Positions 8,226-18,303 are shown, counted from the stretch's first letter. The stretch: DNA of 22,778 nt from Acidobacteriota bacterium (GCA_021804195.1 JAJZKJ010000001.1:1-22778), one strand, 5' to 3'. The notes: a model not told the origin generated them from the sequence alone. Numbers and translations: made by a program.

Positions 8226-8261
8226 ATGGGTTTTGCCATGCAAAACCCCCATGCTCAATAA
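8226..8261 (+). CDS. Possible 11-codon upstream ORF before pheS
   Basis: AGGGAGG (8212-8218) is the best ribosome site in this gap. It serves ATG 8226, which opens an 11-codon frame (MGFAMQNPHAQ) ending in TAA at 8259-8261, overlapping the first possible pheS start and eight bases before the second. It contains one Phe, so a classical Phe-rich attenuation peptide is not evident. Translational coupling is the simpler idea. Confidence 0.35.
   Translation: MGFAMQNPHAQ
8228..8248 (+). promoter_or_regulatory. Hairpin directly before the pheS start
   Basis: GGGTTTTGC (8228-8236) and GCAAAACCC (8240-8248) form a perfect 9-bp stem with a 3-base CAT loop, two bases before ATG 8251. It covers most of the mini-ORF and could mask or space the pheS start region. 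Confidence 0.55.
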
Positions 8262-9402
8262 TGTACTGATGCCGGAATACCCGCAGATCGTCTCCCTTCC
8301 GGCCAGCCCAGAGGGAGTTGTTGCGCAGCTGGAAACCTACCGCGGGCAGTTTCTGCGGGAGGCAGAAAGCGTGGAAAAGGCCGCGCAAGCCGGCAACGCC
8401 GCCGAACTGCAGGCATTTCGCGATGGCTGGCTGGGGCGGAAACAAGGCCTGCTGGCGCAACTGAACGAGCATTGGCTGAAACCCGCTCCCGGGGAGGCAA
8501 AGAAATTCATCGGGCAGCAGCTTAACCGCCTTCGCGGCGAAGCGGAAGCGGCAATGGAACGGATAGAGGCGGTTCTGGAAGCGGCGCGGCTGCAAGCACA
8601 ACTGGCGTCCGAAACCCTGGATGTGACCTTGCCGGCCCGCGCCCCGCGCGGCGCCTCCCATCCATTAACCCAGGTTACGGAGCGAATCCTGGGAATTTTT
8701 CACGGCCTGGGCTATTCACTGGCGGAAGGGCCGGAAATGGAGAGCGCGTGGTATAACTTCGACGCGCTCAACATACCCGAATCCCATCCCGCGCGGGATG
8801 ACCAGGACACGCTGTATCTGGGGCCCGGCCTGCCCGGACATTTACTGCGTACCCATACCTCGCCGGGGCAGATTCGGGTCATGGAGCAGCAAGCGCCGCC
8901 GCTGCGCGTGGCGGTGCCCGGCCGGGTGTACCGGCGCGATGCGCCCGATGCCACGCATTCTCCCATGTTTCATCAGGTGGAGGGCCTGGCGGTGGACGAA
9001 GATCTTTCCTTCGCCGACTTAAAAGGCACGCTCGAACATTTTGCCCGCGCCATGTTTGGCGCCGCGACCCGCACCCGGTTTCGCGCTTCCTACTTTCCCT
9101 TTACCGAGCCGAGCGCGGAGATGGACGCCTCCTGCTTCGCCTGCGCGGGCAGCGGTTGCCGCACCTGCAAAAATACGGGCTGGATCGAGGTTCTGGGCTG
9201 CGGCATGGTGCATCCGGAAGTGTTTCGCGCCGTGGCGAAAAAAAATCCAGTCTATGAAACCGGAAAATGGCGCGGCTTCGCCTTCGGCATGGGAGTGGAA
9301 CGCATGGCCATGATTTTATACGGATTAGACGATATTCAGCGCTTCTACTCCGGCGATCTTCGTTTCCTGGAGCAATTTGCCGCACACGCGGACGGGGCCT
9401 GA
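8251..9402 (+). CDS. pheS: Phenylalanine-tRNA ligase alpha subunit
   Basis: This is the catalytic subunit of the alpha2-beta2 enzyme that charges tRNA-Phe in the cytoplasm. From ATG 8251 it has 383 residues (377 from ATG 8269); neither start has a clear ribosome site. The N-terminal part (to about residue 110) is helical and charged, as expected for the tRNA-binding coiled coil. The class II catalytic core follows: HPLTQVTERILGIFHGLGY, RTHTSPGQIR, motif 2 around PGRVYRRDAPDATHSPMFHQVEGLAVD, FPFTEPSAEMD, and motif 3 GFAFGMGVERMAMILYGLDD. A CxxC-rich loop (CFACAGSGCRTC) precedes EVLGCGMVHPEV. The stop is three bases from pheT, so the two are co-translated. Confidence 0.95.
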   Translation: MLNNVLMPEYPQIVSLPASPEGVVAQLETYRGQFLREAESVEKAAQAGNAAELQAFRDGWLGRKQGLLAQLNEHWLKPAPGEAKKFIGQQLNRLRGEAEAAMERIEAVLEAARLQAQLASETLDVTLPARAPRGASHPLTQVTERILGIFHGLGYSLAEGPEMESAWYNFDALNIPESHPARDDQDTLYLGPGLPGHLLRTHTSPGQIRVMEQQAPPLRVAVPGRVYRRDAPDATHSPMFHQVEGLAVDEDLSFADLKGTLEHFARAMFGAATRTRFRASYFPFTEPSAEMDASCFACAGSGCRTCKNTGWIEVLGCGMVHPEVFRAVAKKNPVYETGKWRGFAFGMGVERMAMILYGLDDIQRFYSGDLRFLEQFAAHADGA

Positions 9403-9405
9403 TCT

Positions 9406-11487
9406 ATGCGCATTTCCCTGGCATGGCTGCGGGAATTCGTGAACTGGCCGGGCGGCGAAAAAGAATTCGCTGAACGCCTGACCATGGCCGGGTTATCCGT
9501 GGCGGCCATCGAAGGCCAGGATCAGGAGACCGTTCTCGATCTGGAGATCACCAGCAATCGTCCCGATTGCCTGGGCCATTATGGCGTGGCCCGGGAAGTG
9601 GCGGCGCTATTTGAGCAGACCCTGGCGCCCTTGCCGCATAACCCCGCCAGTCCGGGCGAGTCTGACCTCAAGCGCCAGGAAATCGCCGCGCCGGCGGCCG
9701 CGGCGCTGCAGGTTTATATTGATGCGCCCCAGGCCTGCGCCCGCTACTGCGCCCGGGTTCTGGAAGAAGTCACGATCGGCGACTCTCCGGCTCTGATCCA
9801 GCACCGCCTGACGCAGATGGGCGCCCGGCCCATCAATCACCTGGCCGATCTGACCAACTACACATTGTTTGAAACCGGCCAGCCGACGCACGCCTTCGAT
9901 GCCGATACGCTGCGGGGCGGGGAACTGCGCGTGCGTTACGCCCGCAGCGGAGAAAAGCTGCTGTGCCTGGATGAAGTGGAACGTGTTCTGGAGACGAGCG
10001 ATCTGGTGATCGCCGATGCCGAACGTCCGGTGGCGCTGGCGGGAATCATCGGCGGACTGGAAACCGCGATCAGCGAGAAAACCCGGCGGGCAGTGATCGA
10101 AAGCGCCTGGTTTGAACCGGCCGGGATTCGCCGCAGCGCCCGCCGGCACGGCCTGCACACCGATGCCAGCCATCGCTTCGAGCGCGGCGCCGACCCCGAG
10201 GCCGCGCCGCTGGCCGCCGACCGCATTGCCGCACAAGCCCATGCACGGGGCGCCCGCATCCTGGCCGGCCTGATTGATGTTCATCCCCGGCGATGGAAGG
10301 CGCCGGAGATTGAGCTGCGGCAAAAATTCCTGCAGCAGTGGCTGGGCAATGCGCCTCCCACCGAACCGACAAAGCAGATATTGCGCCGGCTGGGCTTTCA
10401 ATTGGAAAATGCCGCGGCCGGGGTCTGGCGGGTGCGGGTGCCCTCCTGGCGTCCGGATGTGCGCATAGAGGCGGATTTGGCCGAGGAAGTGGCGCGCGTC
10501 CGGGGCTATGAGCACATTGTCCCGCGGCTGCCCGCGTTTTCCGGTTCCGTGCGAAGCGCGCCCAGCCAGACGCGGGAAAAAAACCTGCGGCAGAAGCTAT
10601 TGGGCGCCGGATTCAGCGAAGCCATGTCGCTCAGCTTCGATTGCCGGGAGCATTGCGCTGAGTTCGCGGCGGAATTAACTCCGGTCGAGGTCACGAACCC
10701 GCTGAACGAAGAACAAGCCTGGCTGCGGGTTTCCAGCCTTCCGGCGCTTTTGGAACTGTTGCTGCACAATCAGAACCGCGGGCTGAATGCAGCGCGCCTG
10801 TTTGAAATCGGCAAAATTTATCAGCGCCGCGAGGCCGGTGATGACCAGAGCTTGCGAGTACGCGAAACACGCCGGCTGGCGTTTGGCGGCTACGGTCCGG
10901 CCGGCGGCGAGGACGCCTGGCGGGAGCGTCGAACCTTTGATTTTTACGACCTGAAGGCGGCAGCAGAGTTGATCTTATCCGGCTTTAGCCTTGGCCGGCG
11001 TGAATACCAGCCAGCGCGCGCCGGCATCTGGCACCCCGGCCGCAGCGCCGAAATCCGGGCCGGCGGCCATTGGGTGGGCGTGCTGGGCCAGCTACATCCC
11101 AGGCTGGTGCTAAGCTGGAAATTCCGCACCGCGCCCTGGGTTTGCGACCTGGACCTGGAATGGCTTCTGTCGCACGGTGCCGCGGCCCGGATGATTGCAC
11201 CACCCTCGCGCTTTCCCGCCGCCAGCCGGGATTTTTCCTGTGTTTTTCCGGAATCCGTGACGTGGGAGAACATTGCCGCGGCGATTGAAAAGTTGGAGCT
11301 GCCGGGGTTAAGCGCGTGGAGGCCAGTAGAAGTTTTCCGCGGTCAGCCGATTCCCGCGGGTATGAAAAATCTGCTCTTGCGCGCCAGCTGGCAACTACCC
11401 GACCGCACCCTGCGCGATGAAGAAGTGCAGGCGGGAGCGGAACACATTCGCGCAGCGTTGACCGCCCTGGGCGGAGAGCTACGCTAG
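9406..11487 (+). CDS. pheT: Phenylalanine-tRNA ligase beta subunit, short form without EMAP domain
   Basis: This is the structural and editing subunit of PheRS. The product has 693 residues, about 100 fewer than the common bacterial form. The N-terminus (MRISLAWLREFVNW...MAGLSVAAIEG) runs straight into VLDLEITSNRPDCLGHYGVAREVAAL at about residue 45. The OB-fold/EMAP tRNA-binding domain usually found between these segments is absent, with no frameshift or stop. The B3/B4 editing region (INHLADLTNYTLFETGQPTHAFD, ARRHGLHTDASHRFERG), the B5 domain (SWRPDVRIEADLAEEVARVRGYEHI), the catalytic-like core and the C-terminal anticodon-binding B8 fold (SRFPAASRDFSCVF...FRGQPIPAGMKNLLL) are all present. 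The gene lies immediately after pheS and ends 14 bases from a convergent gene. Confidence 0.95.
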   Translation: MRISLAWLREFVNWPGGEKEFAERLTMAGLSVAAIEGQDQETVLDLEITSNRPDCLGHYGVAREVAALFEQTLAPLPHNPASPGESDLKRQEIAAPAAAALQVYIDAPQACARYCARVLEEVTIGDSPALIQHRLTQMGARPINHLADLTNYTLFETGQPTHAFDADTLRGGELRVRYARSGEKLLCLDEVERVLETSDLVIADAERPVALAGIIGGLETAISEKTRRAVIESAWFEPAGIRRSARRHGLHTDASHRFERGADPEAAPLAADRIAAQAHARGARILAGLIDVHPRRWKAPEIELRQKFLQQWLGNAPPTEPTKQILRRLGFQLENAAAGVWRVRVPSWRPDVRIEADLAEEVARVRGYEHIVPRLPAFSGSVRSAPSQTREKNLRQKLLGAGFSEAMSLSFDCREHCAEFAAELTPVEVTNPLNEEQAWLRVSSLPALLELLLHNQNRGLNAARLFEIGKIYQRREAGDDQSLRVRETRRLAFGGYGPAGGEDAWRERRTFDFYDLKAAAELILSGFSLGRREYQPARAGIWHPGRSAEIRAGGHWVGVLGQLHPRLVLSWKFRTAPWVCDLDLEWLLSHGAAARMIAPPSRFPAASRDFSCVFPESVTWENIAAAIEKLELPGLSAWRPVEVFRGQPIPAGMKNLLLRASWQLPDRTLRDEEVQAGAEHIRAALTALGGELR

Positions 11488-11501
11488 CGGCAACAAAGAA
11501 G

Positions 11502-12416
11502 TTAAAAGCTGCCGCTGCCACCACCGCCGCCGCCCAGGACCCCGCCCAGAATTCCGCCCAACGCGCCCAGCCCGGCTACTTCCATGCCAGCCTGATTGGA
11601 TTGGGTGCCGGCCTGGGCGGCAATGCGGCTCACCAGCCGGTCAAAAGATAAAGTTTGCAGAATGACCGTTCCGGGGCCGGTGAGGACGATAAAAAACAGG
11701 CCTTCGCCGCCAAACAGCACGTTTTTGAAGCCTTTGACGAATTCGATGCGATAGGCAATGCGGCTGTCGAAGGCGACGACGCTGCCGGTATCGATGCGAA
11801 TTTCCTCGCCCGCCTGCAGCTCCATATGCATAAAATGCCCGCCCGCATGGACCAGCGCCGAGCCCTGGCCGGTGAGCTTTTGCAAAATAAAACCTTCGCC
11901 GCTGAACATGCCGTACCCCAGCTTTTGAGTGAAGGCGATGGTGACACTCACACCCGGGCTGCAGCAGAGAAAGGAATGGCGCTGGCATAGCCAGTCGGTC
12001 TGGCCGATCTCGACAGGGTGGATGGTGCCGGGATAGGGAGCGGCGAAGGCCAACTCGCCGGAGGAATTGGAAGAGAATTGGGTGAGAAAAAACGAATCTC
12101 CGGCCATGGCGCGCTTGAATCCGGCCATTAGCCCGCCGCCGGTGCCGGTCTGCATCTGCACATCGCCGCGCATGTAGAGCAGCGCCCCCGGTTCGGCCAA
12201 AACGGCTTGACCCGCGCCTAGTTGCAACTTCGCGGCCTGCATTTCATAGCCGACCACGGAGTAAGGCACGGCGCCGATCCGGCCCGCGGCGGAGTTTTCC
12301 GCTCCGGATGACTGGGGTGAAGGCAGGGAAGCCGGCGCAGCCGCCAGCGCCGCGCCACAGCGGGAGCAAAAGCGGGCATCGGGGCCATTGTCAGAGCGAC
12401 ATGCGGGACAGATCAT
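11502..12416 (-). CDS. AIM24/TIGR00266-family protein with N-terminal zinc ribbon
   Basis: The 304-residue product begins with a double CxxC zinc ribbon (C3, C6, C17, C20), then a Pro/Ala/Ser linker to about residue 50. A beta-rich domain follows (VVGYEMQAAKLQLGAGQAVLAEPGALLYM, MQTGTGGGLMAGFKRAMAGDSFFLTQF, LVHAGGHFMHMELQAGEEIRIDTGSVVAFD). This matches the AIM24/TIGR00266 family, whose biochemical function in bacteria is not established. The C-terminus (GGILGGVLGGGGGGSGSF) is Gly-rich, similar to the flexible tails seen in this family. It has no signal peptide or membrane helix, so it is probably cytoplasmic. No Shine-Dalgarno precedes ATG 12416. It converges on pheT. The family call is firm; a role cannot be assigned. 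Confidence 0.85.
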   Translation of the reverse strand: MICPACRSDNGPDARFCSRCGAALAAAPASLPSPQSSGAENSAAGRIGAVPYSVVGYEMQAAKLQLGAGQAVLAEPGALLYMRGDVQMQTGTGGGLMAGFKRAMAGDSFFLTQFSSNSSGELAFAAPYPGTIHPVEIGQTDWLCQRHSFLCCSPGVSVTIAFTQKLGYGMFSGEGFILQKLTGQGSALVHAGGHFMHMELQAGEEIRIDTGSVVAFDSRIAYRIEFVKGFKNVLFGGEGLFFIVLTGPGTVILQTLSFDRLVSRIAAQAGTQSNQAGMEVAGLGALGGILGGVLGGGGGGSGSF

Positions 12417-12489
12417 TCAGCTAGTGTAAGCAGAAGAAATGCGGCGGGGCTACTTTTTTTACTTCGCCATTCCAGCATTCGGCCCCGGA

Positions 12490-12509
12490 GGTAAAAATGC
12501 GATTTTACC
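12490..12509. repeat. Inverted repeat upstream of the AIM24-like gene
   Basis: GGTAAAA (12490-12496) and TTTTACC (12503-12509) form a perfect 7-bp inverted repeat with a 6-base centre, about 75 bp before the start of the AIM24-like gene. It could be an operator or a transcript hairpin; nothing else supports either reading. Confidence 0.4.
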
Positions 12510-12609
12510 GGTGCGCCGCCGAAGCATCGCCGGATAAGGTCCAAATGAAAAACCCCGAGTGCCCGCCATCCTCGACCAGCAGCTAACCGCGGATCCTTGC
12601 TTTGCCTCA

Positions 12610-12690
12610 CCCGGGCCGGCTTGCGCCGGCTGGGCTTTGACTCGGCTTGGATTATTTATTCGCTGCCAATCGGGAGGCTTCTGGCTCCCG
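12610..12690. repeat. Two hairpins at the left edge of the repeat array
   Basis: GCCGGC (12615-12620) and GCCGGC (12625-12630) pair around TTGC, with further CCC/GGG outer pairing. CGGGAG (12671-12676) pairs with CTCCCG (12685-12690). Both lie in the gene-free stretch that starts at 12417, and the second abuts the first 17-bp array unit. Confidence 0.4.
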
Positions 12691-13488
12691 GGGTTTTTCT
12701 GAATCCCAGGTGCTGGAGCCGCTCTCGACCGGTCGGGCTTTTGAGGTCCTTGCCGCCGACTTCCCCACCGCTCTTGCGAGTGCTGGGACAACCTGCGATT
12801 GCTCGGACTGCGCTCAGCCGCGGCCAATCGGCGCGACATTCCCTGTTTTGGAGTTCGCTGAGCCCCAAGTGAGCCGAGGCGTTGCCTCGCCCCTTATGGC
12901 ACCCAAGTCCTCTTGCCGGCCCGCGAACCTGATTCCTGGAGCTGGAGGGCCACAGGGCAAGCTCGTGACTCGGCTTGAGGCTCCCAGACCGCGAGAAGCG
13001 GGATCACTCCGGCGACTCCTGGGACTCGGCGAACTCCAAAAACTTTGGGGAATTTTCTTGCGACCAGAGGCTGGCTTGGGCGCCTTGGCTGTCCCTGCAT
13101 CCGTTTCGTTTTGAGCGAACCGGGGCTGAACCGCCTTGGCGTGGGGAGCTGCCGCCAATCGAAGAAACCCATCACCTGTCTCGGGATTCAGTGAATCCCG
13201 GCTGACCGATTTACAATCTCGCCCAGCCCGGGTCTCAAACTCCTTGTCCGGCCCGGCCGGGGAAGTTTCCCTCCCCAGCGGCCAGGACTTGAAGCGCGCA
13301 ACCGCAAGCCAACCGGATCTTGGCAGCCTTCCGGGATTCACTGAACCCCGAGGGGTTTGCTTCCGTTCGGCCAAGGTATCGTGATTCCTGGTTTTACGCC
13401 CACCGGTTCGGAAGCGAACTTCCCGCGGCGGACGAAATTTTTTGGGGACTCACGCCGGCCCAAGCCGTCCGGAATTCTCTCGGAATTC
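12666..13488. repeat. Degenerate, quasi-periodic semi-palindromic repeat array
   Basis: A 17-bp semi-palindrome recurs at 12691-12707 (GGGTTTTTCTGAATCCC), 12850-12866 (GGAGTTCGCTGAGCCCC), 13021-13037 (GGGACTCGGCGAACTCC, reverse orientation), 13183-13199 (GGGATTCAGTGAATCCC) and 13333-13349 (GGGATTCACTGAACCCC). A poor sixth copy begins at 13471. Start-to-start distances are 159, 171, 162, 150 and 138 bp. CCAATCG or CCAACCG lies 24-28 bp before copies 1, 2, 4 and 5 (12666, 12824, 13155, 13309). Copies 2 and 3 share 19 of 21 bases as inverted repeats once flanks are included. GANTC sites are dense, 11 in about 815 bp. No frame through the stretch looks like a protein. Confidence 0.6.
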
Positions 13489-13506
13489 GTATTCGTTTGT
13501 AGCAGA

Positions 13507-13657
13507 GCAAAAAAAATCGTCAAGTCTTTTTTTGCAACTATATTTGGTTTATTTTCAGACACTTGCAAATAAAATTTTATAACTGCACCAAAAATGCGGC
13601 AGTGCTTTTAACACAGGTTTGATTCGCGCGGTCAAAAAGGAAATTTAACTGTGTGAA
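13507..13657. other. AT-rich intergenic stretch with nested inverted repeats
   Basis: Composition changes sharply to AT-rich here. GCAAAAAAA (13507-13515) pairs with TTTTTTTGC (13527-13535). Further on, TTAACACAG (13608-13616) pairs at 8 of 9 positions with CTGTGTGAA (13649-13657), enclosing TTTGA (13618-13622) and TCAAA (13632-13636). No open frame or recognisable RNA is visible. The remaining bases to the glycosidase stop at 13810 show nothing further. Confidence 0.4.
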
Positions 13658-13809
13658 TATGGCGAGGCAACCCAGAAAAAACAAGCCATTGCGAATGGGC
13701 AGGGCCTGGGCCGCGGGCGCCGCAATTTTTCCGAAATGACTGAACGCTCATACTACAGCGCGACTCGGCCACGCGCACACGGGCAGCAGATCAATTTTCC
13801 CGGGCATTT

Positions 13810-15231
13810 TCAACCAGCCACAAACGTGGTCACGCTATGCGGCATCAGTTCGCAAAGCCAGCCATCGGCGTTGCGCACGCCCAAGCCAAAGAACATGCCC
13901 ACCGGCCGCAACTCTTCGAACATCGAAGTGCGCCAGCCGTTGAGCGCGCGCGCCCCTCCAGGCAAAATAAAACGAATGCGCGAGGGCTGAGGGTTTTCGT
14001 TGATGGCCACCACGGCGATTTTTTTCCGGTTTCCAGCCGCGATCTGATAGGCGGAGGTAAAAACGCCGGGCATGGGGTTATGCGTGGCTTCCAGCCGGAC
14101 ATCTCCGGGCCGGATGAAACGGCTGTATTGGCCAAGGGTGAAGAGCCGCCGGTTCGGCAGCCAGCCCTGGCTGGCGGGATCGAGCGAGATCAATGCCTCG
14201 CGATTCGGTCCCCCCGAGACCAGCCACCAGTAAAGCCAGCCGCTGACCTGATCCTGGGCCAGATGATAATGCACCAGTTTGGCCCAGTAGAGCCCGTCGG
14301 CCATGGACGCATCGTTGGGATTAAATGCGCTGACCTCGGTTTGCCAAACCTGTTTGTGATGGCCGAACGCGGTGGAAAAATAACCGGTGCGGGCCGAAAT
14401 GGGAACTTTGGGAACGTGGTTATCGCCGGCGTAGGCATGGGCCGCCACAATGCCCACGCCCGCGGCGGAGGCGGGATCATTCAATGTGGGCCGGCAGATG
14501 GCGTCGGACCAATTGCTGTCTTCGCCCAGGATGAGATGCGTCGGAATCCGATGGCGGGTGAAAAGCGGGACCAGGTGATCGCGGAAGAAACGATGATACT
14601 GGCCGGCATCCCAATAACAGGATGAATACTTAACGGTCACGTCAGGTTCGTTTTGCGGCGAGACCGCGTAGATCGCAAGGCGATGGCGTTTTTGGTAGCC
14701 CAGCACGTATTGTGCCAGGTATTCGGCATAGTCTTGATAACACTCAGTCCGCAGCTGGCCGCCGACGACGTTGTGATTGGTTTTCATCCAGGCCGGCGGG
14801 CTCCAGGCGGTGCTCATAAAGCGCGTACAGCCGCGGCGCGCGGCGGCCCGCATGAGCCAGATCTGGTCGTCATCGCCCTGCCAGTTCCACACTCCGGGCC
14901 GCGGCTCAATCGAGGGCGTGGGGCCGTTGAATTTGTTGCCCCAGTTACCGCCATCGCCAATGAGATTGCGCACGATCGAGAGACCGGCGCCGCGGACGGG
15001 CGAAAAAAGCAAATCCAGAATGCGGGTGCGCTCAGCCATCGGATAGTGCTGCAGCAGCCGGGCCTGGAAAAAGGCGCCCGAAGCGCCGAAGCCATCCATG
15101 CGCTGCCGGAGTTGATCGGGTTCAATGCGGCATTCCGCCGCGGCGATATTTTGCAGGGGGCTGGAGGCAAAGGCACGGGCGCTCAGGCCGGCGGCCAAGC
15201 CACTGAGGATAAAACTGCGGCGTGTGGTCAT
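13810..15231 (-). CDS. Secreted GH30-family glycoside hydrolase (Tat signal)
   Basis: The 473-residue product starts MTTRRSFILSGLAAGLSARA, a twin-arginine (Tat) signal with an RRxF core, a hydrophobic stretch and an A-x-A-type cleavage region near residue 22. The mature part begins QRMDGFGASGAFFQ, the usual opening of the GH30 barrel. SPQNEPD carries the probable acid/base E195 and WQTEVSAF the probable nucleophile E299. SIVRNLIGDGG, STAWSPPAWMKTNHNVVGG and WLYWWLVSGG are further family-type segments. The last 90 residues form the beta side domain. GH30 members include glucosylceramidases, glucuronoxylanases and beta-1,6-glucanases; the sequence alone does not fix the substrate. It stands alone, with a palindrome just upstream. 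Confidence 0.88.
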   Translation of the reverse strand: MTTRRSFILSGLAAGLSARAFASSPLQNIAAAECRIEPDQLRQRMDGFGASGAFFQARLLQHYPMAERTRILDLLFSPVRGAGLSIVRNLIGDGGNWGNKFNGPTPSIEPRPGVWNWQGDDDQIWLMRAAARRGCTRFMSTAWSPPAWMKTNHNVVGGQLRTECYQDYAEYLAQYVLGYQKRHRLAIYAVSPQNEPDVTVKYSSCYWDAGQYHRFFRDHLVPLFTRHRIPTHLILGEDSNWSDAICRPTLNDPASAAGVGIVAAHAYAGDNHVPKVPISARTGYFSTAFGHHKQVWQTEVSAFNPNDASMADGLYWAKLVHYHLAQDQVSGWLYWWLVSGGPNREALISLDPASQGWLPNRRLFTLGQYSRFIRPGDVRLEATHNPMPGVFTSAYQIAAGNRKKIAVVAINENPQPSRIRFILPGGARALNGWRTSMFEELRPVGMFFGLGVRNADGWLCELMPHSVTTFVAG

Positions 15232-15235
15232 AAAT

Positions 15236-15256
15236 GATTATTCCCAGGGAATTATC
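15236..15256. promoter_or_regulatory. Near-perfect palindrome before the GH30 start
   Basis: The palindrome GAT-t-ATTCCC-a-GGGAAT-t-ATC has 9 of 10 arm positions complementary. It begins four bases upstream of the GH30 ATG and covers where its ribosome site would be. It could be a repressor operator or an mRNA hairpin controlling initiation; no Shine-Dalgarno is otherwise visible. Confidence 0.45.
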
Positions 15257-15292
15257 ATCGCACACCAGGATTCTCATATGTTCATACGGATG

Positions 15293-15344
15293 GACACAGT
15301 GCGACACAGTCCAATACATACATGCAGGGATCAAGCCGACACAG
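15293..15344. repeat. Three GACACAG direct repeats upstream of the GH30 gene
   Basis: GACACAGT occurs at 15293-15300 and 15303-15310, ten bases apart, and GACACAG again at 15338-15344. The first two are enclosed by TGGAC and GTCCA arms (15291-15313). They lie in the 185-bp gap between the GH30 gene and atpC, about 60-115 bp upstream of the GH30 start, a plausible place for a regulator site. Confidence 0.35.
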
Positions 15345-15416
15345 CCATTCAGGGCGGAAACAGCGAACCTAACGCGCGCGCCAGCTAAAAATCTGCCCTG
15401 GGGCGCGGCCCTGATT

Positions 15417-15836
15417 TCAGGATTTTTCCGCCAGCGCCAGTCTGGCCTGAGCCAGCGCGATCTGGCGCAGCGCGGCTTCGTAGTCGGCATCGGGAGCGGC
15501 GGAGCGGATCACGGCCTCGCCGGCGGCAAGATCCTGACGCGCCTGCCCGGCATTGATCTCATGCGGCAGCTCAGCCACATCGGCTAACAAGGTGACCTGG
15601 TCAGGGGTGACTTCCATGAAGCCGCCGCCGATCAGATAGCGGCGGGATTTCCCGGCTTCCGGGTCCGATTCCGGCCCTGCTTCCGGTTCGTAACTCAGCT
15701 CGCCCGCGCCCAGCAGGCTGAGCATCGGGGCATGGCCGGGCAAAATGCCGAAATAACCATCGGCCCCCGGCGCCTGCAGCGAGCGCACCGCGAGACTCAG
15801 GACCAGACGTTGCGGAGTGGCGAGTTCCAATCGCAT
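15417..15836 (-). CDS. atpC: ATP synthase F1 epsilon subunit
   Basis: Epsilon links the rotor to the c-ring and inhibits ATP hydrolysis. The 139-residue product has the N-terminal beta-sandwich (MRLELATPQRLVLSL, DGYFGILPGHAPMLSLLGAGEL, LIGGGFMEVTPDQVTLLAD). A C-terminal helical hairpin rich in Ala, Arg and Gln follows (residues about 95-139). A short acidic insert (EPEAGPESDPEAGKSR) lies in the sandwich. GGAG sits about six bases before ATG 15836 and the gene begins 20 bases after atpD. It is the last gene of the operon. Downstream there is only a poor hairpin followed by TTTTT (about 15387-15408 on the minus strand), so its terminator is uncertain. Confidence 0.92.
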   Translation of the reverse strand: MRLELATPQRLVLSLAVRSLQAPGADGYFGILPGHAPMLSLLGAGELSYEPEAGPESDPEAGKSRRYLIGGGFMEVTPDQVTLLADVAELPHEINAGQARQDLAAGEAVIRSAAPDADYEAALRQIALAQARLALAEKS

Positions 15837-15856
15837 GGTGAACTCCGGAGGCGGCG

Positions 15857-18279
<2,423 letters not shown>

Positions 18280-18303
18280 GTTTAAGCTCCCGCGCTCCCG
18301 CCG

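Noticed and set aside
8148..8250. T-box riboswitch before pheS
   Set aside because: No T-box sequence or specifier stem can be found; only the short hairpin and mini-ORF are present.
11486..11516. AGCGGCA/TGCCGCT inverted repeat between convergent pheT and the AIM24-like gene as a shared terminator
   Set aside because: The loop is 17 bases, the arms lie in coding ends and no T-run follows on either strand.
12621..12638. 18-base match (TTGCGCCGGCTGGGCTTT) to pheT at 10381-10398
   Set aside because: The match is isolated, falls on a common LRRLGF-type codon string in pheT and does not extend, so coincidence is as likely as a gene fragment.
12647..13114. 155-codon + frame in the gene-free region, and a 186-codon - frame at 12814-13374
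   Set aside because: Both are repeats of the array read as protein (recurring FSES/FAEP/FTEP and SRDSLNPE words), with no ribosome site, no family resemblance and mutual overlap.
12666..13488. CRISPR-like array
   Set aside because: Units are degenerate, spacing is 138-171 bp, orientation varies and there are no cas genes.
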